A stretch of DNA of 19,287 nt, from positions 1 to 19,287 of the forward strand of contig JBDTAX010000061.1 in NCBI GenBank assembly GCA_039924425.1. The letters are read 5' to 3'. How positions within the stretch are numbered: position 1 is the stretch's first letter; every line of letters begins with the position of its first letter. The stretch is from GCA-003244245 sp039924425. Its GTDB lineage: Bacteria > Actinomycetota > Actinomycetes > Mycobacteriales > Pseudonocardiaceae. The notes under the pieces are model-generated. The model searched no databases, was not told the DNA's origin, and saw only the letters and a list, made by a program, of their open reading frames with translations. Made by a program: the position numbers and the translations under genes. This document shows, piece after piece, positions 8,063 through 15,678 of this stretch.

Positions 8063-8589
8063 AGCGTGAGCAGAGCGCGCAGCACCCGGCCGACCAGCCG
8101 ATCCCGGCCGCGCAGCGACTCGATCTCCAGCAGCACCACGACGGCATCGACCGTCACCCCGGCCCGCTCGACCAGCGCGCAGGTCGCGAACGCGGTGCCC
8201 CCGGTGGCGAGAACGTCGTCGACCACCAAGGCCCGCTGCGCTGGCCGCAGGACGCCGCGAGCCAGTTCCAGTGTGGCGACACCGTACTCTAGGGCGTAAC
8301 CCTCACGGTCGCAGACCACCGGCAGCTTGCCGGCTTTGCGGACTCCGACCACACCAGCGCCCAGGGCGTAAGCGACCGCGGCTCCCAACAAGAACCCGCG
8401 GGCTTCCACCCCGACCACCACGTCGACCGGCGGGGTGCTCGGAGCGCACACGGCCACCGCGTCCACCACCGCCCGGAACGCGGTCGCGTCGGCGAACAGT
8501 GGCGTGAGATCCTGGAACAGCACACCGGGCCGCGGGAAGTCCGGGACCTCGCGGATCAGCGGCCCGAGTAGGGTCGCCAGGTCATCCAT
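8059..8589 (-). CDS. apt: adenine phosphoribosyltransferase
   Basis: This 176-residue cytoplasmic enzyme converts adenine and PRPP to AMP and pyrophosphate in purine salvage. The N-terminal DFPRPGVLFQDLTPL (17-31) is the family signature. VGVEARGFLLG (59-69) and GVRKAGKLP (82-90) are the usual core strands. The PRPP-binding loop is LVVDDVLATGGT (121-132). The length is normal. The ATG at 8589 directly opens the conserved N-terminus, although its ribosome-binding site is weak. It starts 25 bp after the stop of the kinase-like gene and is followed by rel, so all three could share a transcript. The apt-rel neighbourhood is conserved across actinobacteria and links adenine salvage to purine-nucleotide signalling. 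Confidence 0.95.
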   Translation of the reverse strand: MDDLATLLGPLIREVPDFPRPGVLFQDLTPLFADATAFRAVVDAVAVCAPSTPPVDVVVGVEARGFLLGAAVAYALGAGVVGVRKAGKLPVVCDREGYALEYGVATLELARGVLRPAQRALVVDDVLATGGTAFATCALVERAGVTVDAVVVLLEIESLRGRDRLVGRVLRALLTL

Positions 8590-8614
8590 GTTCGGCCCTG
8601 GAGCGCACCCTGGT

Positions 8615-10213
8615 CTATGGACCAGGCTGGATGTCGGCGTCCGACTGAGTCTGGATCTTTGTCCTGATCAGAATTGACTCGAGCGACTGGACCGGTGCCG
8701 GCAGCTCGACCGAGTCCGCCCCCGGGGCCGCTAACTGGGCCGCCGGTTGGGCTGGATCCGGGAACAGTTTGTGGAAGAGATTGTGGGACAGATCCGATGT
8801 CCACTCCACCGAGTCCGGCTCCGGCAGCTCCGAGCTCGCGCCCGCGCATGACATGTGCGCTGAACTCAGCTCCCGGGTGCACGCCGCCCGCGCGGGTGTG
8901 GCCTGCTCCAGTGAGTCCTGGTCCGGTGTGTCCTGGCTCGGTGTGTCCTGGTTCTGGGCAGTGTCCGGGTGAGCGGTGCCCTGCTGGCGCGGGTCACTAA
9001 CGGCGCGCGCGGATGGCCCGGTCTGACTTGTCAGCGCCGAAGTCGGCGGTGCTGACGGGCGGGCCTTGGCGACCGCCTGCTTGGAGCCCACAGCCTTGGT
9101 GACCGGAGCAACGGCGCGGTCCGCCAGCTGACCGTTGGTGGCCACCCGCACCGGAACAGGGTCAGGGAACGCGAGCACCGGCGAGCTCCCACCCGAGGCG
9201 AAGATGCTGCCGACCGGCATGATGACCGCCAGGGGCGGGCTGGCCAAACCCGCGGCCAGCGCCAGTGCACCACCCATGACAGCGGCCAGCCGGATCGGTC
9301 TGCGCTGCCCCCAGCCAGCGTCATCGCCGCGGCGAACCGGCTCAGGCAGCTCGGGCAGCGCGTGGGGCCTGGCGAGCAGCGCGCTCAGCGCGCGCCGTCC
9401 GCGCTGTTCCCAGCCAGCGCCGAGAGCACCGGACGCCACCTGGGCGACCTGCGCGAGCAACCCACGCGCCTCGGGCCGGTCGCGCGGATCCTTGGCGAGG
9501 CCACGCGCCACCAGCTCTCGCACCGGTTCAGGGAGCACCTCGACCGGTAGCGCGCTCTGGTCGTGCTTGGCCCAAAGCTCGGCCTCGCTCTCGGCATAGA
9601 ACGGCGGCGCGCCGGCCAAGCACTCGAAAAATGTGGCAGTGGCGGCGTACACGTCCCCGGCTGGCGTGGCCTTAGCGCCACTCCACTGTTCAGGCGCCAG
9701 GTAAAAAGGGGTCGACCGAGCGAGCAGCCGCCGACCACTCGCGGTCCAGAGCCCGAAATCCACCAGCCGGACCTGACCAGTGGGGGTGACGATCACACTG
9801 CGCGGCGTGATGTCGCCGTGCGCCAAGCCCACCTCGTGACACGCCGCCAGCCCGCGCAGTGCGTCCTTGAGCACGACCAACGCGGCCTCGATGCCGACCG
9901 CGCCGTGCGCCAAGAGCAGGGTGCGCAGCGAGGTTCCGCTGACGTGCTCGCTGATGACGGCGCCACCCTGGGGGGACTCGCAGTACCGCTGGACACGGGC
10001 GATCCGAGCATCTCGAAGCCGCGCCAGTCGCGCGAAGTCCCGCGCGAACCGGGCGCGAAACTCACCATCAGCAAGCAAGTCGGCGGACAAGTACGTGATC
10101 ATCAGAGACTCGCGGCTGATGCGGCGGCGGCCAACCACGCGCCGCCCCACTGAGTCCACACTCTCCCGACTCTCCCGGAGCGCCACCACACCCGGAACGG
10201 CCCACCCCACCAT
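8615..10213 (-). CDS. membrane-anchored Ser/Thr protein kinase-like protein, probable pseudokinase
   Basis: This 532-residue protein has a Hanks-type kinase fold at about residues 35-262. HGD (132-134), DFG (152-154), APE (173-175) and D187 in AGDVYA are visible. Several catalytic features are not. There is no glycine-rich loop before residue 35. The VAIK-like strand reads LMITYL, with Thr40 where the ATP-binding lysine belongs. The catalytic loop reads HGDITPRS, with Thr for the usual Lys and Ser139 for the Mg-binding Asn. It therefore probably does not phosphorylate efficiently. One hydrophobic segment (about 308-334) precedes a roughly 200-residue Pro/Ala/Ser/Gln tail with repeated QDTP-like units (about 417-436), probably outside the cell. 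The ATG at 10213 has GGGAGG seven bases upstream, and an in-frame stop at 10235-10237 rules out a longer N-lobe. It lies between secF and apt. Confidence 0.85.
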   Translation of the reverse strand: MVGWAVPGVVALRESRESVDSVGRRVVGRRRISRESLMITYLSADLLADGEFRARFARDFARLARLRDARIARVQRYCESPQGGAVISEHVSGTSLRTLLLAHGAVGIEAALVVLKDALRGLAACHEVGLAHGDITPRSVIVTPTGQVRLVDFGLWTASGRRLLARSTPFYLAPEQWSGAKATPAGDVYAATATFFECLAGAPPFYAESEAELWAKHDQSALPVEVLPEPVRELVARGLAKDPRDRPEARGLLAQVAQVASGALGAGWEQRGRRALSALLARPHALPELPEPVRRGDDAGWGQRRPIRLAAVMGGALALAAGLASPPLAVIMPVGSIFASGGSSPVLAFPDPVPVRVATNGQLADRAVAPVTKAVGSKQAVAKARPSAPPTSALTSQTGPSARAVSDPRQQGTAHPDTAQNQDTPSQDTPDQDSLEQATPARAACTRELSSAHMSCAGASSELPEPDSVEWTSDLSHNLFHKLFPDPAQPAAQLAAPGADSVELPAPVQSLESILIRTKIQTQSDADIQPGP

Positions 10214-10392
10214 CCCCGATCCTCCCTGGCGCCCTCACGGTGCCGCCCCGTACCCCTCACTCCCCGGAGCGATATCCGGCGCCTGACTACGGAGCGTTCT
10301 CTCAAATGGGCGTAGAGGCAAGGACTTGGGGCGACAACTCACCCCATAGGTGATGGAAAGTCAGGAAACGCCGCCCGCTGACCAGGGTATTG

Positions 10393-10425
10393 TTACTCTG
10401 CGCAATAAGGATTTACTCAGCGTAA
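10393..10425. repeat. 13-bp imperfect direct repeat, 20-bp period, between secF and the kinase-like gene
   Basis: TTACTCTGCGCAA (10393-10405) and TTACTCAGCGTAA (10413-10425) match at 11 of 13 positions and are two helical turns apart. The second copy also has TTAC/GTAA ends. They sit in the 231-bp A/T-richer region after the secF stop and about 180 bp upstream of the kinase-like start. This is operator-like, but the regulator is unknown. Confidence 0.45.
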
Positions 10426-10444
10426 TTGCCGTATCGGACCGCCG

Positions 10445-11629
10445 TCAGCGGCCGGAGGGCCGGCCAGCCTTGCCGGAGGGCCGGCCGCTCTTGCCTGCGG
10501 GATGCTCACGCCGCCGCCCTCCGGGCACGGTTTTGCCGACCTTGGCCGTCGTGCCAGGCCGTCCCGTGACCCCTGCCAGCGCGTCCCCGGCGGCGGTTGT
10601 GGGACCGGCCGGGCGAGCCAACTTCTCCCGGCGCGCGGCCACCCGCTCGGCTTGCTGCCGGTAAGCCGGCCGAGCCATGGTGAGGTCGACCATCAACGGG
10701 GTCGCCAAGAAGATCGAGGACATCGCCCCGGACGTGATGCCGATCATCTGCACCAGCGCGAGATCCTTCAGCGTCCCGACCCCCAGCAGACCGGCGCCGA
10801 CCACCAGCAGGCTCAGCACCGGCAACACCGCGATCAACGAGGTGTTGATCGACCGCATCAGGGTCTGGTTGACCGCGAGGTTGGCGGCCTCGGCATAGGT
10901 TCGCCGGGTCAGCCCGAGCAGCCCGCGGGTGTTCTCCTGGACCTTGTCGAACACGACCACGGTGTCATACAGCGAGAACCCGAGGATGGTGAGCAAGCCG
11001 ATCACCGATGCCGGCGTCACCTCGAAACCGACCAGTGAGTAAATCCCCGCGGTCACCAGCACGTCGTGCATCACCGCGATCAGCGCCGCCAGCGCCATCC
11101 GAGGCTCGAAATACACCGCGAGAAACGCGCTCACCAAGCCGAGGAACACCAGCAGCGCGATCAGCGCCTGACGGCTGATCTCGCCGCCCCAGGTGGCGCT
11201 CACCGCGCTGTCGCTGATCGACTGCTCGCTGGGCCGTCCCGAGGTGCCGAGCGGGTGCAGTTGGGCGTACAGCGCGTCTTTCAGGACGAATGACGTGTGC
11301 GTGTCCAGCGCCGAGGAGCTGATCAGGATGCTCGCCGCGGCGCCGGCGCCGGCGGTCTGCACGGACGTGGGAGGCCGGCCCACCGTGTCGGTGAAGACGC
11401 GCTCGGCCTGCTGGGTGGTGATCCGCCCGCCGGCCCCCTGCGCCGGCAGCTGCACCTGGGTGCCGCCTTCGAAGTCGATGCCGAGGTTGAACCCGCGCAG
11501 CAGGATCGACGCGAGACAGACCACGACCAGCAGGGCGGACGACGCGTACCAGACCCGCCGCCGACCGACGACGTCGAACGCGCCGGTCCCGCTGTACAGC
11601 CGCCCCAGCTTGCGCACCATCTCAGGCAT
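10445..11629 (-). CDS. secF: protein translocase subunit SecF
   Basis: This 394-residue membrane protein partners SecD in the SecDF complex, which uses proton-motive force to help SecYEG-exported proteins leave the membrane. It has a first helix at about 26-46, then the GIDFEGGTQVQL block (about 50-61), an extracytoplasmic loop, and five C-terminal helices. These include the SecF signature region GLLTILGFSLYDTVVVFDKVQENTR. The C-terminal 70 or so residues form a basic, low-complexity cytoplasmic tail ending in two near-identical heptads, KSGRPSG and KAGRPSG. The ATG at 11629 lies one base after the secD stop, so the genes are translationally coupled. An in-frame ATG at 11620 is possible. It is the last gene of yajC-secD-secF. 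Confidence 0.95.
   Translation of the reverse strand: MPEMVRKLGRLYSGTGAFDVVGRRRVWYASSALLVVVCLASILLRGFNLGIDFEGGTQVQLPAQGAGGRITTQQAERVFTDTVGRPPTSVQTAGAGAAASILISSSALDTHTSFVLKDALYAQLHPLGTSGRPSEQSISDSAVSATWGGEISRQALIALLVFLGLVSAFLAVYFEPRMALAALIAVMHDVLVTAGIYSLVGFEVTPASVIGLLTILGFSLYDTVVVFDKVQENTRGLLGLTRRTYAEAANLAVNQTLMRSINTSLIAVLPVLSLLVVGAGLLGVGTLKDLALVQMIGITSGAMSSIFLATPLMVDLTMARPAYRQQAERVAARREKLARPAGPTTAAGDALAGVTGRPGTTAKVGKTVPGGRRREHPAGKSGRPSGKAGRPSGR
10451..10486. repeat. 21-bp-period tandem repeat in the secF 3' end
   Basis: GCCGGAGGGCCGGCC occurs at 10451-10465 and 10472-10486. The 21-bp period equals seven codons and encodes the duplicated K-(S/A)-G-R-P-S-G tail of SecF. The GC-rich arms can also pair as a hairpin close to the stop, which might aid termination. 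Confidence 0.6.
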
Positions 11630-11630
11630 C

Positions 11631-13223
11631 TCAGGCCCCCTCCGCCGCGGCGGCCAGCGCCGATCGGCCTGCGGCTCCGGCTCGCTGCGCGGCCCCGAGC
11701 CCGGACAGTCGCGGTTGGGACAGCAGCGGAGATCGCGAGGCCATCGCCACCAGTGGGTGCGTGGCCAGGAAGACCACCACCAGGTCCAGCACCGTGGACA
11801 TGCCGAGGGTGAAGGCGAAACCCTTCACCTGCCCCACCGCCAGCACGTAGAGCACCGCGGCGGCCAAGAAGCTCACGGCGTCCGCCGACAGGATGGTGCG
11901 GCGGGCCCGGACCCACGCCCTGGGCACCGCGGAGCGGAAGGTCCGGCCATCGCGCACCTCATCCTTGAGACGCTCGAAGAGGATCACAAAAGAGTCGGCG
12001 GTGATGCCGATCGCGACGATGAAGCCGGCGACACCAGCCAGGTCCAGGGTGAAGCCGATCCACCGCCCGAGCAGCACCAGCACGGCGTAGACGACCAGCC
12101 CGGACAGCGCCAGAGACAAGATCGTCAGCACTCCGAGCGCCCGGTAGTAGAACAAGCAGTACACGAACACCACGACCAGCCCGAGCGCCCCGGCGATCAG
12201 TCCCGCGCGCAATGAGGCCAGCCCCAGGGTGGCTGACACCGTCTGCGACTCCGAGGATTGGAAGGACAGCGGCAGCGAACCGTACTTGAGCACGTTGGCC
12301 AGGTTCTGGGCCTCGGCCTGGGTGAAGCTGCCGGTGATGCTGGTCTGCTGGCCGGGCAGGATCGCCGCCTCGATCTGCGGCGCGGACACCACATCGCCAT
12401 CCAGCGTGAAGGCGGACTGCTTGCCGATGTTGTTCGCGGTGTACTTGCCCCAGATGTCCTCGCCCTGGCGCTTGAACCTCAGCTGCACCTCGTACCCGGT
12501 GCCGGACTGGTTCGGGCCGGCCGATGCGCTGGCGATCTGCTCGCCGGACAGGAACGCCGGCCCGAGCAGGTACTTGGCGGTGTGGTGCTGGTCGCAGGTG
12601 ACCAGCGGCAGGCGCGGGTCGTCGTTGCCGCGCAAGGGGTCAGGAGCCGCGCAGTTCAGTGCGGCCAGCGCCTTCTGCTGCAGCGCCGGATCCTGGCTCT
12701 GCAGCCGCGTCCGGGCCTGCTGGATCTGCGCGGCGACCTGCGGATCGGCCGAATCCGCCGGGGCGCTGCCGATCGGCGGCGGGCTGGGCGGGGGCGCTGG
12801 TGCCTGCGCCGGAGCCTTCTCTGGGGCCTTGGGCGGGGCGCCGGCTGACTGCTCAGAGATGACCGTTCGGAAGTACAGTTTGGCGGTCTGCCCGAGGGTG
12901 CGAGCCTGGTCACCGTTCGCACCGGGCACGGTGATGACCAAGTTAACCCCATCGAGCACGACCTCGGCACCGCTCACGCCGATGCCATTGACCCGCTGCT
13001 CGATGATCTGCCGAGCTTGGTCGAGCGACTCGCGCGAGGGTGGCCGGCCATCGACGGTCCGGGCGGTGAGGGTCACCCGAGTGCCGCCTTGCAGGTCGAT
13101 GCCCAGCTTCGGGGTTGGTCCCCCGCCCCCGGTGAAGAAGACTAACGAGTACAAAACGACGACAATCCCAGCGAAGATCGCCAGATTGCGCCAAGGGCGC
13201 AAGCGCCCGGCCGGTGGTGCCAC
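11631..13223 (-). CDS. secD: protein translocase subunit SecD
   Basis: This 530-residue membrane component of SecDF drives late steps of Sec export. Helix 1 lies at about 13-32, followed by LGIDLQGGTRVTLTAR (about 39-54). A large extracytoplasmic domain contains a Pro/Ala-rich linker (about 128-160), a common actinobacterial elaboration. The tail end has YGSLPLSFQ and SQTVSATLG, then five helices with the signature GITADSFVILFERLKDE. The frame stays open to 13274, but the GTG at 13223 gives the usual M-A-P-P-A-G-R-L-R-P start, with GAGGAGA about 11 bases upstream. It lies 72 bp after yajC and 1 bp before secF. Confidence 0.95.
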   Translation of the reverse strand: MAPPAGRLRPWRNLAIFAGIVVVLYSLVFFTGGGGPTPKLGIDLQGGTRVTLTARTVDGRPPSRESLDQARQIIEQRVNGIGVSGAEVVLDGVNLVITVPGANGDQARTLGQTAKLYFRTVISEQSAGAPPKAPEKAPAQAPAPPPSPPPIGSAPADSADPQVAAQIQQARTRLQSQDPALQQKALAALNCAAPDPLRGNDDPRLPLVTCDQHHTAKYLLGPAFLSGEQIASASAGPNQSGTGYEVQLRFKRQGEDIWGKYTANNIGKQSAFTLDGDVVSAPQIEAAILPGQQTSITGSFTQAEAQNLANVLKYGSLPLSFQSSESQTVSATLGLASLRAGLIAGALGLVVVFVYCLFYYRALGVLTILSLALSGLVVYAVLVLLGRWIGFTLDLAGVAGFIVAIGITADSFVILFERLKDEVRDGRTFRSAVPRAWVRARRTILSADAVSFLAAAVLYVLAVGQVKGFAFTLGMSTVLDLVVVFLATHPLVAMASRSPLLSQPRLSGLGAAQRAGAAGRSALAAAAEGA

Positions 13224-13280
13224 GGTGAGTGGTTCTCCTCGGAGGGGATGCGCGAGCGTACCGCTCCGCACCACATCAGT

Positions 13281-13310
13281 TCAGGACTTGTCGGCTCAGG
13301 ACTTGTCGGC
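13281..13310. repeat. perfect 15-bp tandem duplication at the yajC stop
   Basis: TCAGGACTTGTCGGC is present twice back to back (13281-13295 and 13296-13310). On the minus strand it encodes A-D-K-S-stop twice in frame. The gene therefore ends at the first copy and the second lies just beyond it, a trace of slippage or short duplication. Confidence 0.85.
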
Positions 13311-13643
13311 TCGGGCGCTGCCGTCGAGCGGGGCCGCGTCGATCGCGTCCGGATCGTCATGGTGCCCCGTGAGCGGCTCGCGCTCGGTGAGCTTTTCGCG
13401 GATCGCGGCCCGCACCCACCGGGTGCGCACCCCCGGAGCGATCTCCAGGTCGACCGTCTCCTCCCGCGCGCTGTCCACGACGGTTGCGTGCAGTCCGGAA
13501 ATGGTCACCACCCGGTCGCCGTCGACCAGGGAGCTCTGCAGCTGCCGCGCATCAGCGCTCGCCCGCTTCTGCCGGCGGAAGTTCATGATTGACAACAGCG
13601 CGAGCACGGCTATGAGCAGCAGTGGCAGGAACAGGGGGTCCAT
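13296..13643 (-). CDS. yajC: preprotein translocase accessory subunit YajC
   Basis: This 115-residue small membrane protein associates with SecDF and stabilises the export machinery. One N-terminal helix (MDPLFLPLLLIAVLALLS, 1-18) is followed by a basic NFRRQKR stretch. A cytoplasmic domain contains LVDGDRVVTISGLHATVV (38-55), the YajC core. The acidic/polar C-terminal tail ends ADKS. The frame is open upstream to 13700, but the ATG at 13643 is preceded by GGAGAACC and begins exactly at the membrane helix. It is first in the yajC-secD-secF operon, and the 309-bp region upstream should carry its promoter. Confidence 0.92.
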   Translation of the reverse strand: MDPLFLPLLLIAVLALLSIMNFRRQKRASADARQLQSSLVDGDRVVTISGLHATVVDSAREETVDLEIAPGVRTRWVRAAIREKLTEREPLTGHHDDPDAIDAAPLDGSARADKS

Positions 13644-13952
13644 GGTTCTCCGATCACCATCAGCGTTGCGCCATCGAGTGTGCCAGGTCGCGCCACGCAC
13701 TCCCGCGCCGCACCGTGCCGCATCCTAGGGATCCGTCGGTGGCGATGCCGCACGCGGTGGTCAACGCTAATCCGGGGCCAATCCGGGCCGCACAGCTCCC
13801 TGAACCCGGCATCGTCCGAATGGCGCAGCCATCGCCGCCGATCGGAGCAACCAGCACGTCCCTCGTCGCCCGCCACCGGCCTGTGGGCGCCGCGGTGACC
13901 CGAGAGCTCTCAGGTTTCGAATCGATAACGGCCGATTCCTTAGGGTTCCGCC
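13644..13952. other. 309-bp divergent intergenic region between yajC and the MbfA-like gene
   Basis: No convincing gene was found here; open frames on both strands lack recognisable protein motifs. TAGGAT at 13722-13727 (minus strand) is a possible -10 for yajC but has no good -35. Near the right end are the inverted repeat and -10 described separately. The rest holds nothing I recognise. Confidence 0.5.
13919..13946 (+). promoter_or_regulatory. candidate leaderless promoter with operator-like inverted repeat
   Basis: GAATCG (13919-13924) and CGATTC (13933-13938) form a perfect 6-bp inverted repeat with an 8-bp spacer. It sits directly before TAGGGT (13941-13946), a TANNNT-type -10. The ATG follows six bases later, as in leaderless actinobacterial transcripts. 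The repeat would lie between -35 and -10, a common repressor position. Confidence 0.35.
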
Positions 13953-14633
13953 ATGCCGTCGCACCGCCACTCCAGGCCTCGTTGCACACCGAGCGCCCAC
14001 GCGCTGGGTACCCGCACCTCGGGCCCCCAAACCCTGATCTCCCATGGCTCCGCCGTTACTGGCATGAGGTTCACCCCAGCCGGGGCAGCAACCGCCCTGG
14101 CCACCATGGCGCCCGCGATGACTGCCGCCAGCCCAGCGGTACGACGCGACGCCGGCCGCGGCAAGGCGGACGAGCAAGAGTTCGTCCTGCAGTACGTCCA
14201 GCCGGGGCTGGTGGGGCTCATCGACGGGACGCTGTCGACACTCGCCCCCATCTTCGCGGTGGCCCTGCTGTCGAGCTCGCACGCCGCGCTGCTAGTCGGG
14301 CTGGCCACCGCGCTGGGAGCCGGCATCAGCATGGGGCTGTCCGAAGCGCTCTCCGATGACGGCGGCCAGACCGGCCGGGGGCCGGCCATCACCCGAGGCT
14401 CGATCACCGGGGTGATGACGACCGTGGGCGGCGTTTTCCACGCCGTACCGTTCTTGATCTCCGATCGGGCGGTCGCGCTGGCGGTCGCGGCCGTCGTGGT
14501 GGCCCTCGAGCTCGCGCTGATCGCTCTCATCCGCAAGCGCTACCTGGAGGTCTCCCTGCGCCGCTCGCTCATCCAGGTGGTTTTCGGCGGAGTTCTCATC
14601 GTCGGAGTGGGAGTGTGGCTGGGCGGCCTGTAG
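13953..14633 (+). CDS. VIT1/CCC1-type membrane protein, MbfA-like iron transporter domain without ferritin-like domain
   Basis: From about residue 73 (ADEQEFVLQYVQPGLVGLID) this 226-residue protein resembles the C-terminal VIT1 half of MbfA-type iron exporters. About five membrane helices are visible, with GLIDGTLSTLAPIFA (about 86-100), GISMGLSEALSDDG and GVMTTVGGVFHAVPFLI. Such proteins move Fe(II), and sometimes Mn(II), across a membrane. MbfA has an N-terminal ferritin-like (Er) domain. Here that part is only a 70-residue Ala/Pro/Ser-rich stretch with no recognisable di-iron ligands. The start is uncertain: 13953 fits a leaderless promoter, while ATGs at 14064 and 14106 are possible and none has a clear ribosome-binding site. 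Its stop is one base from the ruvB stop on the other strand. It separates ruvCAB from yajC-secDF, which are close together in relatives. Substrate is inferred from the family. Confidence 0.75.
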   Translation: MPSHRHSRPRCTPSAHALGTRTSGPQTLISHGSAVTGMRFTPAGAATALATMAPAMTAASPAVRRDAGRGKADEQEFVLQYVQPGLVGLIDGTLSTLAPIFAVALLSSSHAALLVGLATALGAGISMGLSEALSDDGGQTGRGPAITRGSITGVMTTVGGVFHAVPFLISDRAVALAVAAVVVALELALIALIRKRYLEVSLRRSLIQVVFGGVLIVGVGVWLGGL

Positions 14634-14634
14634 C

Positions 14635-15678
14635 TCACGGCTCGAACAGCGTGGGCGGCACGGGCTCGGCGAGAGCGGCGGCGGGCGGCTCCAGGCGCAG
14701 GTGTCGCCACGCGGCAGCGGTGGCCACCCGACCGCGCGGGGTGCGGGCGAGCATGCCGGCGCGGACCAGGAACGGCTCGCACACCTCCTCCACGGTGGCC
14801 GGCTCCTCGCCCACAGCGACGGCGATGGTGGACACCCCGACCGGCCCCCCACCGAAGGTGCGCACCAGCGCGGTGAGCACGGCGCGGTCCAGCCGGTCCA
14901 ACCCGAGCTCGTCCACGTCGTATACGGCCAGGCCGGCGCGGGCCACCTCCACAGTGACCGCGCCGTCGGCTCGGACTTCGGCGTAGTCCCGAACCCGGCG
15001 CAGCAGGCGATTGGCGATCCGGGGGGTGCCCCGGGAACGGCCGGCGATCTCGGTGCCGCCCTCAGGGCGCAGATCCACCCCGAGGATGCCGGCCGAGCGG
15101 TGCAGCACCAGCTCGAGCTCGTGGGGCTCGTAGAACTCCATGTGCGCGGTGAACCCGAACCGGTCCCGCAGTGGGCTGGTCAGCGCGCCGGATCGAGTGG
15201 TCGCCCCGACCAGGGTGAACGGGGCGATCTCCAGCGGGATGGAGGTGGCCCCGGGGCCTTTGCCGACCATCACGTCGACCCGGAAGTCCTCCATCGCGAG
15301 GTAGAGCATCTCCTCAGCGGGCCGCGCCACCCGGTGGATCTCATCGATGAACAGCACGTCCCCCTCGACGAGGTTGGACAGCATCGCGGCGAGGTCCCCG
15401 GCACGCTCCAACGCCGGTCCCGACGTCACCCGGATCGGGCTGCCCAGCTCAGCGGCGATGATCATCGCGAGGCTCGTCTTGCCCAACCCCGGGGGGCCGG
15501 ACAACAGCACGTGATCCGGCGGCGCGCCGCGTCGCCGGGCGCCCTCCAAGACCAGTTCCAGCTGCTCGCGCACCCGGGCCTGTCCGATGAATTCAGTCAG
15601 CCGGCGGGGCCGCAGGGTGGTCTCCAGCTCGGCGTCCGCCGGATCCACCTCCGCCGCGAGCGGTCCCGGCGTGCTCAC
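14635..15678 (-). CDS. ruvB: Holliday junction branch migration DNA helicase RuvB
   Basis: This 347-residue AAA+ ATPase forms hexamers that, held by RuvA, pull DNA through Holliday junctions during recombination repair. Visible features are LRPRRLTEFIGQ (22-33), Walker A GPPGLGKTS (61-69), Walker B VLFIDEIH (108-115), sensor-1 region GATTRSG, and GTPRIANRLLRRVRDYA in the lid. The winged-helix domain includes GGGPVGVSTIAVAVGE and ends PPTLFEP. The GTG start overlaps the ruvA stop as GTGA, giving tight coupling. It ends the ruvCAB operon, with its stop one base from that of the convergent MbfA-like gene, so no separate terminator fits between them. Confidence 0.97.
   Translation of the reverse strand: MSTPGPLAAEVDPADAELETTLRPRRLTEFIGQARVREQLELVLEGARRRGAPPDHVLLSGPPGLGKTSLAMIIAAELGSPIRVTSGPALERAGDLAAMLSNLVEGDVLFIDEIHRVARPAEEMLYLAMEDFRVDVMVGKGPGATSIPLEIAPFTLVGATTRSGALTSPLRDRFGFTAHMEFYEPHELELVLHRSAGILGVDLRPEGGTEIAGRSRGTPRIANRLLRRVRDYAEVRADGAVTVEVARAGLAVYDVDELGLDRLDRAVLTALVRTFGGGPVGVSTIAVAVGEEPATVEEVCEPFLVRAGMLARTPRGRVATAAAWRHLRLEPPAAALAEPVPPTLFEP

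Noticed and set aside
12229..13728. 499-residue plus-strand frame
   Set aside because: Antisense to secD and yajC, Ser/Arg/Cys-rich with no motif; the sense genes are certain.
13660..13989. 109-residue minus-strand frame in the yajC upstream region
   Set aside because: No motif, no ribosome-binding site, and it overlaps the promoter regions of both flanking genes.
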